Shown piece by piece: positions 24,358 to 31,714 of a DNA stretch of 64,000 nucleotides (positions are counted from its first letter, which is position 1; every line of letters starts with the position of its first letter). A program made the position numbers and the translations under genes. The stretch comes from Microcoleus asticus IPMA8 (GTDB taxonomy: Bacteria; Cyanobacteriota; Cyanobacteriia; Cyanobacteriales; Microcoleaceae): contig NZ_SRRZ01000008.1 of the NCBI RefSeq assembly GCF_013179805.1, positions 28,980-92,979 of the forward strand, written 5' to 3'. The notes beneath the pieces were generated by a model, which saw only the letters and a program-made list of their open reading frames with translations, made no database searches and was not told where the DNA came from.

Positions 24358-26112
24358 ATGAGCGATAAAAAATCATTTTTTAATTATACAGGTAGCCAAA
24401 AACAAAAATCCTCTCTACCTCCAAATTATCTGGTTGAATTAGCCTCAAATTGGCGGATAGCTTGGGGAAAAACAGACGCGATCGAAGATAATACAGCGTG
24501 GCGAGAAGGTCAACTTGCTATTATTTGCTCAAACCCAACTGTTCAGATAATTCTAAGTCCCTTAGAAAAATTTGCAGTTGTCGGCGATATTTGGCTGAGC
24601 AACCGATTAGAATTGCTGGAAAGATTGGGGGTTGCTGCGAATAGTTGGCAGGGCTGCGATCGCCAATTAGTCGCTCAACTGTGGGAACGCTGGGGGGTTG
24701 AATGTTTGCCGCTGCTGGCGGGTATGTTCGCGTTCGCGGTTTGGGACAGAGAAGGGCAAGTTTTGCGCATGGCGCGCGATCGCGCGGGTGCGCGCACTCT
24801 TTACTACACTGATGTTGGCGCGACTCGCTGGATTTCTCCTCAACTGCGGGCGATCGCACCCTACCATTCAAGGGCGATCGACCTGGTAGCGCTGCGAGAT
24901 TACCTCTGCTGCTCCTTTGTTCCGGGCGATCGTACCCTCTGGCAGCAAGTGCGAGAACTGCGCCCAGGAACGGTTTTAAGCTTCCCTGACGACACAATTT
25001 CCGCTTACTGGGAACTCCGAGAACAAGTTGTCGAGGCCGAACAATCTTTAGAATGGCACGGTGCGAGATTGCGCTCTCTTTTAGATGAAATTGTCCGAGA
25101 ATATTTGCCTGCAAATCAAGCTGTAGGCGTCTTTCTTTCCGGCGGGTTAGACTCTAGCTGCATCGCTGCTTTAGCTGCTAAATTTCACGATCGACCAGTT
25201 CACACTTACTCAATTCATTTTGGTGCAGAATGCGCCAATGAATTAGAGTTTTCCAGTTTAGTTGCCCAACACTGCCAAACTCAACACCACATTTTAGAAA
25301 TTAGCTTTCGGGATATGTGGGAAAAATTGCCAGAAACAATGAGCTATTTAGACGATCCGATCGGCGACCCCCTGACAGTGCCAAACTTGCTATTAGGAAA
25401 ATTGGCACGAGAATCTGTCGAAATTGTCCTCAACGGCGAAGGTGGCGACCCGTGTTTTGGCGGGCCGAAAAATCAACCGATGCTAATTAACAGCTTGTAC
25501 AATTCTCTCACTAATTTGGATGCGCTGCCAGCATATTTGATGTCATTTCAAAAGTGCGCTGCGGATTTGCCTCAACTTTTAAAACCGGAAATTTTAGCAG
25601 CGGGAAAAACAGAACCTTCGGTATTTAGTGCGGATTTGAATAGCAGCGACAGTTATCTAAATCGATTAATGGCATTAAATATTAAATTTAAGGGAGCAGA
25701 CCAGATTTTGACCAAAGTGAACAACTTGACTCAAGCTGCTGACTTGCACGGGCGATCGCCTCTTTTTGACCAGCGAATAGTTGACTTGAGCATGACTATT
25801 CCGCCGGAATACAAACTCTCGGGAGTTGTGGAAAAAGCTGTGTTAAAACAAGCGGTTGCAAACCTTTTGCCCGCTCAAATTTTAGACCGACCAAAAAGCG
25901 GGATGCTGGTTCCCGTACAGTTGGGATTTAAGAAGTTTTGGCAACGAGAGGCTAAGGGTTTGCTGCTGTCGAAAAAAGCTGCGATCGCTCCTTATTTCAA
26001 CCAATCTTTGATAGGTCAATGGCTAGACTATGAAGGAGATACCTGGGGGCGTTACGGCGTTAAACTGTGGCTGTTGGCGAGTTTAGAAATTTGGCTGCAA
26101 GGTAATAAGTAA
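24358..26112 (+). CDS. Asparagine-synthetase-like protein lacking the N-terminal catalytic Cys (paralogue 1)
   Basis: The protein has 584 residues from the ATG at 24358 (the frame opens at TTG 24349). The N-terminal half follows the AsnB glutaminase fold (GMFAFAVWDREGQVLRMARD) but the protein does not start Met-Cys, so no glutamine hydrolysis is expected. The C-terminal half has the ATP pyrophosphatase loop SGGLDSS (261-267) and a second site LNGEGGDPCFGG where AsnB has SGEGADELFGG. Such enzymes can activate a carboxylate for amide or lactam formation. It converges on the three-gene group at 26266-30818 that contains a second paralogue. Confidence 0.88.
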   Translation: MSDKKSFFNYTGSQKQKSSLPPNYLVELASNWRIAWGKTDAIEDNTAWREGQLAIICSNPTVQIILSPLEKFAVVGDIWLSNRLELLERLGVAANSWQGCDRQLVAQLWERWGVECLPLLAGMFAFAVWDREGQVLRMARDRAGARTLYYTDVGATRWISPQLRAIAPYHSRAIDLVALRDYLCCSFVPGDRTLWQQVRELRPGTVLSFPDDTISAYWELREQVVEAEQSLEWHGARLRSLLDEIVREYLPANQAVGVFLSGGLDSSCIAALAAKFHDRPVHTYSIHFGAECANELEFSSLVAQHCQTQHHILEISFRDMWEKLPETMSYLDDPIGDPLTVPNLLLGKLARESVEIVLNGEGGDPCFGGPKNQPMLINSLYNSLTNLDALPAYLMSFQKCAADLPQLLKPEILAAGKTEPSVFSADLNSSDSYLNRLMALNIKFKGADQILTKVNNLTQAADLHGRSPLFDQRIVDLSMTIPPEYKLSGVVEKAVLKQAVANLLPAQILDRPKSGMLVPVQLGFKKFWQREAKGLLLSKKAAIAPYFNQSLIGQWLDYEGDTWGRYGVKLWLLASLEIWLQGNK

Positions 26113-26144
26113 TATCAAATCGGCTTAATTGCGCATTATATCTG

Positions 26145-26260
26145 TAGGGAAACGGCAATGCCGTTTCCTTATCTGCGCGGAAACGGCAATGCCGTTTCCC
26201 TATCTCACAGGATTTTGGCATGGAAACGGCAATGCGGACACGGCAATGCCGTTTCCCTAC
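26145..26260. repeat. Cluster of GGAAACGGCAATGCCGTTTCC palindromes
   Basis: Three to four copies of a 21-bp palindrome (one partly degraded to CGGACACGGCAATGCCG) fill the gap between two convergent genes. Related ACGGCAATGCCGT palindromes occur at about 31655. It could terminate transcription from both sides. Confidence 0.75.
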
Positions 26261-26265
26261 AAACC

Positions 26266-27570
26266 TCAACCAAAACTGTCAACAACATAGATAGAACTAT
26301 CCGTACCACCTAGCAAAATCAAACTGCTGTCATCGCTGCCTAAATCTCGACTGCCGGCAATTCCTAGATTCAAAATTTGAATCAGTTTTTGAGGACTAAA
26401 CGATTCCAATTCTACATAATTACCTAATTCCAACCACTCCAATTCTTCAGCGGATAAATCTTGGCGAATTGCTGGCGGCAGTTGTACAGAATCTCGTGCC
26501 GAACTCTCAGAACTTAGAACACACATATTGTCGCCAGCCGCAATAATTTGCCTGGGAAGGAATCCGATATCAATAATTATCGCGCTGCTATCTGAGAACC
26601 AATTAGGACTGGTACGCAAGCGGTCAACTAAACCAATTCCTCGGGGAGTGCAATCGTGCAAAGCGTACACTTTTAAGTCGGGATTTCGGCGCAGCATTTC
26701 CATAGTTGTGTCGAAGATACTTTGAGGATATCCGGTAATGCTGAGGACTGCACAGTTGTTTTCAAAGTGAAAATTGTTGGCGATTAAAAATTGGGCAATT
26801 TCCGGGCGATCGCACACAACTAATCTGTCAAAACTGTAAGCGCTGACATCAGGACTAACGGCGGTATTTCCATTTAGAGCGCGGGGAGGCGGCAGCAATT
26901 TAGTCAGAGAGTTAATTTCTCTCCAAGTATTAAGCCAGCCTTGAAATTGATTTAACTCAATAGTAAATTCTTGACTATTTGCAGGTTTTTTGTCAATTTT
27001 TCGGGTTCCCAAATAGATAGATAGCAGTCCGATAGCGCAGCTCGCTAAAAACAGCGGAAAGGAATTTGATAAGAGACTTACACCAATTCCACACACCAGA
27101 ACTATTCCTCCCCAAACTTGCAAAGTCTTTGCAAATTTCTGGCGTTGTTTGTACGGATACTTCCTAGAACGGCTAGCAGTAAAAGTTCCTGCAATCAATA
27201 AACTATTGATAGCAAACATTACAAAAATGAAAGCTATACTCTCTCCGGAAAAGAGATTGGGTGTCAAGATAAGAACAAAGATACCCGAAACTATATTAAT
27301 AATTACGTATCCTGGGATTGTGTAGAACAGTTCATCATTTTTTGGTCTCGATCGCTTGTCTAAAAGGTAAAATAACTGCTTCGGGGTAAAAAACAGCGTA
27401 TCATTAACAGAAATATCTGCGATCGCCTTGGCAAACATCGGGTCAGTTATTTTGACACCAGTCATTGAAGTCGGTTCAAATGCAAACTTATGCCTGCATC
27501 GTACACAGCGGCCGCTATTTGCCGTGCGATCTTTTAACTTATTGTCAGTTTGGCAGTTAATGCACTTCAT
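26266..27570 (-). CDS. Unrecognised zinc-ribbon membrane protein
   Basis: The protein has 434 residues from the ATG at 27570, chosen because GGGAGAC lies 8 bases upstream. It opens with a four-Cys ribbon (KCINCQTD and GRCVRCRHKF, residues 2-31). Four hydrophobic segments follow in pairs at about 90-150 and 165-200. The C-terminal soluble half contains FDRLVVCDRPEIAQFL, AVLSITGYPQSIFD and ALHDCTPRGIGLVDRL, an alternating strand-helix pattern that loosely recalls Toprim or Rossmann-like folds. I cannot name the family. It follows the decarboxylase homologue by 20 bp and is the last gene of that operon. Confidence 0.65.
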   Translation of the reverse strand: MKCINCQTDNKLKDRTANSGRCVRCRHKFAFEPTSMTGVKITDPMFAKAIADISVNDTLFFTPKQLFYLLDKRSRPKNDELFYTIPGYVIINIVSGIFVLILTPNLFSGESIAFIFVMFAINSLLIAGTFTASRSRKYPYKQRQKFAKTLQVWGGIVLVCGIGVSLLSNSFPLFLASCAIGLLSIYLGTRKIDKKPANSQEFTIELNQFQGWLNTWREINSLTKLLPPPRALNGNTAVSPDVSAYSFDRLVVCDRPEIAQFLIANNFHFENNCAVLSITGYPQSIFDTTMEMLRRNPDLKVYALHDCTPRGIGLVDRLRTSPNWFSDSSAIIIDIGFLPRQIIAAGDNMCVLSSESSARDSVQLPPAIRQDLSAEELEWLELGNYVELESFSPQKLIQILNLGIAGSRDLGSDDSSLILLGGTDSSIYVVDSFG

Positions 27571-27590
27571 AAACGTCTCCCAATGATGAT

Positions 27591-28820
27591 TCAAAAAACT
27601 TGATTTGCTAACAAAATGCTGTAATCTTCTCTTTGGCGAATCACGCGATGCCTGCTATTTTCTAACAGCAATTCCGCAGGTCTGGGGCGGTGCAAAAAGT
27701 GCGATGACATGGCATAGCCGTAGGCTCCCACATCTAAAATAGCCAGGATTTCCCCAACTCTCAAAGCTGGTAAATGACAGTTTTTTCCCAAATAATCCCG
27801 CGAATAAGTAGTATTGCCGCAAACATCAGTAAGATGTAGAGAATCCCGGCAATTCCAGGTATAAATCTCTCGATAACCGCCGTGAACAGACGGCACTGAA
27901 AGATTAGCAACAGTAGTATCTACACCGACAATTTGTTTGGCTTCCTGCCATTTTGTCGAAACAACTTGAGCGAGCAAAGTAGCACATCCTGCTACAACCG
28001 ATCGCCCTGGTTCAACTATTAGCTGAATTCCGCGATCGAGTTGGCTGATTTTGCTGGTTATTTCTGCTCCGAACAGTTCCCAGTCAAAGGCTGTACCCCC
28101 GCTGCGGTAAGGATAGCCAAAACCGCCACCAAAATCGAGATATTCCCAATCTGGCAATTGCTGAGCTGCGGCAATTATAGTATTAATTACTTGAGTAAAA
28201 GCTGCGGTAGAATTAGTGCCGGTACCGCGATAAAAATGCAATCCGCTGAGCTTTAATCCGGCTTTTCTAGCGAGGGCGATCGCCTCTGGGAATTCAGTCG
28301 ATCGCACTCCAATTCGACTCTCTCCCGTTAGTTCGGGCAAATTCAGTCTCAAACCCAAACTGGGCGGTTCTAAAATCTGTTGGTTTTCCCTGAGAGATTG
28401 ATAAACTTCACAGCACAACTGCAACTGAGCAAGACTGTCGAAATTCAGAGTTTTGACACCCCATTTGAGAACTTGTGCCATCTCATTTCGGTGCAAATTG
28501 CTGCCGCTGTAAACAATGTTGTTGGGCGCAAAACCTGCCTGACTTCCTAAATAAATATCTCCCGGTGTATTGGCGTGCAGTCCCCACCCGCAAGCTTGAA
28601 AAATTTGCAGCAGTGCGATGTTGCCGTTCGTCACGCTGGCAAAACAAAATTGAGTTCGCGGATAGGAAATTGCCTTAGTAATGCGGGCAATCGTCTGGCG
28701 CAAAATATCGCTTTGATAAACGTAAAGCGGCGAACCGTAAGTAGCTAATAACTCTTGGGCTAGGGAAAGAGTAAAAGGCTGTTCTTTGATAATTGATTTG
28801 CGATCTGCGATTGTTGACAT
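27591..28820 (-). CDS. Fold-III PLP decarboxylase homologue lacking the PLP lysine
   Basis: The protein has 409 residues and aligns along its length with diaminopimelate/ornithine decarboxylases: N-terminal PLYVYQSDIL, glycine loop DFGGGFGYPY (229-238), phosphate site EPGRSV (270-275) and C-terminal DVGAYGYAM...RPRPAELLL. Where family members have YAxKAN the sequence is FASVTN: Val63 (codon GTG at 28634-28632) replaces the lysine that binds PLP. The CESxD active-site motif is also changed, to TYSRD (338-342), losing the Cys. The fold and phosphate site are kept. It lies between an asparagine-synthetase-like gene and a zinc-ribbon protein on the same strand. Confidence 0.85.
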   Translation of the reverse strand: MSTIADRKSIIKEQPFTLSLAQELLATYGSPLYVYQSDILRQTIARITKAISYPRTQFCFASVTNGNIALLQIFQACGWGLHANTPGDIYLGSQAGFAPNNIVYSGSNLHRNEMAQVLKWGVKTLNFDSLAQLQLCCEVYQSLRENQQILEPPSLGLRLNLPELTGESRIGVRSTEFPEAIALARKAGLKLSGLHFYRGTGTNSTAAFTQVINTIIAAAQQLPDWEYLDFGGGFGYPYRSGGTAFDWELFGAEITSKISQLDRGIQLIVEPGRSVVAGCATLLAQVVSTKWQEAKQIVGVDTTVANLSVPSVHGGYREIYTWNCRDSLHLTDVCGNTTYSRDYLGKNCHLPALRVGEILAILDVGAYGYAMSSHFLHRPRPAELLLENSRHRVIRQREDYSILLANQVF

Positions 28821-28889
28821 AATAGTAAAGTAGATGTTTGTTTAATTAGCAATTATCCCAAATCCAGCTTTCATACCTCACTTATTCTT

Positions 28890-28952
28890 TAGTCCGCGAA
28901 GGCTGAATTCGTTTGTGTAGACGCGGTTTCAACCGCCGAGGAATAAAGGGAG
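28890..28952. repeat. Dispersed repeat TAGTCCGCGAAGGC...GGTTTCAACCGCC
   Basis: The 138-bp spacer between the paralogue-2 gene and the PLP homologue carries a block with TTTGTGTAGACGCGGTTTCA and ACCGCCGAGG, a familiar type of dispersed cyanobacterial element. It contains the small palindrome CGGTTTCAACCG. Confidence 0.5.
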
Positions 28953-28958
28953 TAGCGT

Positions 28959-30818
28959 TTATTCTGCCCACCGCTGGCGGTAATTCCAAACCGATCGGGG
29001 CAACCAAAATGGATGATTCCAAGATTTGTTTTTCACTTCCTCGCCTAAGATCTGCGATCGCCAAATTTGCCACATAATTAACAGCCAAATAATTTCGCCA
29101 ATGCGGCGGCCTTGAATTCCCGCTGCGAATTTGCCGGACACAATTTGAGCAGCCAAATCGGGTTGCCAGCGTTTCTCTGATAGCAGCACGGCAGGGTTCA
29201 ACCAATCGCCAATGTGATGCCAAAATTCATTAAAACACCAGGAAGTTAAGGGAACCCCCATACCCCGCTTTTCCCGCCAAACTATTTCCGCAGGCAGCCA
29301 ATTTTCCACGCTTCGTTTGAGGATGTATTTCTCGCAAGCACCCCGCAAACACAATTCTCCTGACAGTTTAAACGTCCAGTCTGTTAAGGCAAAATCGCAA
29401 AAGGGCGATCGCACTTTCAGACCAAATGCTAGAGCTAAATTAGCAGCACGGGGATGGATGTTCTGGGCGCCTTTGAGCATCAGCCCCGCGCGGCGGAGGC
29501 GATGGAGCAAAGACCCGCCTAAAGCAGGATTAAGAGCCTCTAGCAGCCAATCTTGAGGGTGCAAATTCTGAATTTGAGTGTAAATTTGCGGCTGGTAAAC
29601 TTTAGTTTCGTATCCCCACATCCGGTGAAAAGTTCGCAGGTATTGCAGGGCAAAAGCTTCGTCTCCGGCAGGATTTGCTGCTAGATAAATACCCGCTGCA
29701 ATCAGGGGTTTATTTGTCCATCCCGCAAATAACTGATCGCCGCCTTCGCCATTGAAAACGAGATCCGTTTCTTGACTCGCAGCTTCATTTAAAAGGTACA
29801 GCGGCACTGTAACTCCGTCGCCAAAAGGCAAATCTAAAGCTTTCACAGCAGAATGCAAAACTTGTTTAATCCGGTGCGGCCTGGCATCTACTTTTACTAA
29901 GGGAATGTTCAGCGAGTAGGCTACTTGTTCGGCCCAAGGATATTCAGGAATTCCGGCTTCGCCAAAGTCCAGAGTATAAGCGCGCACTTTGACTCCGGCT
30001 TTTACTAATAAAGCTGCGACAACTGAGGAATCTAAACCGCCTGATAGAAATACTCCGACAGTTTCACTGCTGTCTATATCGGCAATTTGACGGTGAACGG
30101 CATCTTTAAGTAAGTTTTGTAATTGTGCGATCGCTTCTGCTTCGTCTTGTATTTTTTCTGAATTTTCTTGCCATTCCAACAAGCGTTGTGATTTTGGTTC
30201 AAAAATGACACCGCTATCTCGATCGCACTCCCACGTCAATTCGGTTCCGGCGGGAACTGCGAACACATTTTTGACCGGAGTTAAAGGAGTTGGGACATAG
30301 GAAAAACAGCTATACCCGTACAAACCGGGAATGCTTACATCTGGCTGTTCGCAAATATTTAACAGCAGTTGCAATCTCGATGCAAACCAAATACTCGTCC
30401 CGATTCGCGTCCAGTAAAGCGTTACTCGCCCGAAGGGTTCCCGTCCTAAAATCAGGCAATTTTCTCGAACGTTTACCCAGGCATCAGGTAACAGCAAACC
30501 GTTAATTGATGGATAAGTACACAGTCCAGATGCTGAGAGGGCGGCGATTTGCAAAGTACGTGAAGCGTAGCTATCCCGAAGGGAATTGCTCTTTTTTGTC
30601 GGCAAGTCTGGCGCGCCATCGAGTTCGGTACTAGCAACATTCCAAATTGGATGATTTTCGCTGCCTGCGGTGGAGAAACTGGAAGAATCCTCGACTTTGT
30701 GAACTGGAATTTCTCTGGCAGACTGGCTGATAATTTTCGCCAGCAGCGCTTCTGATTTGTGGCGAGAATCGCAGCCCCAGTATCCTAAAAATTGACGCGG
30801 TTTGTTGGTGATTCCCAT
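28959..30818 (-). CDS. Asparagine-synthetase-like protein lacking the N-terminal catalytic Cys (paralogue 2)
   Basis: The protein has 619 residues. It starts MGITNKPRQFLGYWGCD instead of Met-Cys-Gly, so the glutaminase Cys is missing; the glutaminase-like region is also diverged. The synthetase half keeps SGGLDSSVVAALL, the IPLVKVDA strand, GDGVTVPLYLL and FNGEGGDQLFAGWTNKP, the same Asn-Gly-Glu-Gly-Gly-Asp spelling as paralogue 1. ATP-dependent carboxylate activation is therefore likely, acceptor unknown. It is the first gene of a leftward group with the PLP homologue and the zinc-ribbon protein. The last residues run into the repeat-bearing spacer. Confidence 0.87.
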   Translation of the reverse strand: MGITNKPRQFLGYWGCDSRHKSEALLAKIISQSAREIPVHKVEDSSSFSTAGSENHPIWNVASTELDGAPDLPTKKSNSLRDSYASRTLQIAALSASGLCTYPSINGLLLPDAWVNVRENCLILGREPFGRVTLYWTRIGTSIWFASRLQLLLNICEQPDVSIPGLYGYSCFSYVPTPLTPVKNVFAVPAGTELTWECDRDSGVIFEPKSQRLLEWQENSEKIQDEAEAIAQLQNLLKDAVHRQIADIDSSETVGVFLSGGLDSSVVAALLVKAGVKVRAYTLDFGEAGIPEYPWAEQVAYSLNIPLVKVDARPHRIKQVLHSAVKALDLPFGDGVTVPLYLLNEAASQETDLVFNGEGGDQLFAGWTNKPLIAAGIYLAANPAGDEAFALQYLRTFHRMWGYETKVYQPQIYTQIQNLHPQDWLLEALNPALGGSLLHRLRRAGLMLKGAQNIHPRAANLALAFGLKVRSPFCDFALTDWTFKLSGELCLRGACEKYILKRSVENWLPAEIVWREKRGMGVPLTSWCFNEFWHHIGDWLNPAVLLSEKRWQPDLAAQIVSGKFAAGIQGRRIGEIIWLLIMWQIWRSQILGEEVKNKSWNHPFWLPRSVWNYRQRWAE

Positions 30819-30851
30819 ATTAAAATCTATCCATAGGCGAGTTTTTTATAA

Positions 30852-31475
30852 TTATTTAACTTCAAAGGATGTACTGCCGATCGCACGACTTTCAACGAAC
30901 ATTTTAACTTGCCAATTTCCGGTAGCAGCAGCAGTACCAATTTGGTAGCGGCATTGAGTATTCCAGATAGGTTTGTCGATTTCGCGAGTCTGATAGCGGT
31001 TTTGTTTGACAACTTGACCGCTGGGGTCAATCCAATCGCAAGATAACGACAGTTTTTTGCCTATCGGTGCATCTTTCAACGTAGTACGATAAAATATTTC
31101 AGGATTATTTTGGCGGGAAATAACTGTCAAATTGCCACCATCATCCTGCACCGAAGTTATGCGGTTTTCTTGAATTGAAACGCGATCGATCGCTTGTCGG
31201 TTTTGCTGAATGTAGAATCCGGTAATTGCGATCGCCCCCGCCGCAGCCGCAGCCAATCCTCCTGCAATCCACCGATTTCGCCGCTGCTGCTGGGCTAGTG
31301 CTTCCCGACGCTGCAACTGGATTAAAGCTTCATTTAGCAACTCTGGAGGCAAATTCAATTCCTGCAAAATTTCTTTGACTTCTTCGGAATCAAGTTCAGA
31401 TTGCCGGATGTTAGAAAGGCGTTCTACTTCAGCTACTATTTGCTTTAGTTGAGTTTGAGTCAGTCGATTTTCCAT
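30852..31475 (-). CDS. Single-pass membrane protein with an extracytoplasmic beta-rich domain
   Basis: The protein has 207 residues. The first 70 form a predicted helical, partly coiled-coil region (QLKQIVAEVERLSNIRQSEL, REALAQQQRRNR). A membrane helix follows (GGLAAAAAGAIAITGFYI, about 72-90). The outer part, LSLSCDWIDPSGQVVKQNRY and GNWQVKMFVESRAIGS, resembles DUF3859-like immunoglobulin-type domains. Function is unknown. It lies 33 bp upstream of asparagine-synthetase-like paralogue 2 on the same strand, so it could be the first gene of that operon. Confidence 0.65.
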   Translation of the reverse strand: MENRLTQTQLKQIVAEVERLSNIRQSELDSEEVKEILQELNLPPELLNEALIQLQRREALAQQQRRNRWIAGGLAAAAAGAIAITGFYIQQNRQAIDRVSIQENRITSVQDDGGNLTVISRQNNPEIFYRTTLKDAPIGKKLSLSCDWIDPSGQVVKQNRYQTREIDKPIWNTQCRYQIGTAAATGNWQVKMFVESRAIGSTSFEVK

Positions 31476-31594
31476 ATATTAAGAGGCGGTAGGAGTTTTT
31501 TATGCGACTTACTGACCCCAGTTAATTAACATTTTAAAACAGGCTGAGCTTCAAGTCAATTCATAAGTTTCATAATTTTGAGTTCATAAAAGTC

Positions 31595-31713
31595 ATACAG
31601 CAGATTCCACGTTTATGAAATACACCCGGATCGCTCTTCGATCCCCCTAGGGACACGGCAATGCCGTGTCCCTACAAGGGCTATGTACTTACTTACCAGC
31701 AAAAGTGCTGTAT
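31595..31713. repeat. MITE-like element with ATACAGCA ends
   Basis: An 8-bp inverted repeat, ATACAGCA at 31595-31602 and TGCTGTAT at 31706-31713, bounds about 119 bp that contain a GGGACACGGCAATGCCGTGTCCC palindrome. It ends just before the CHAT gene stop codon at 31715. No coding capacity. Confidence 0.5.
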
Positions 31714-31714
31714 A

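Noticed and set aside
24358..30818. Lasso-peptide cluster
   Set aside because: Although AsnB-like proteins are present, there is no B1/B2 protease pair or precursor peptide, and a PLP-fold protein is not part of such clusters.
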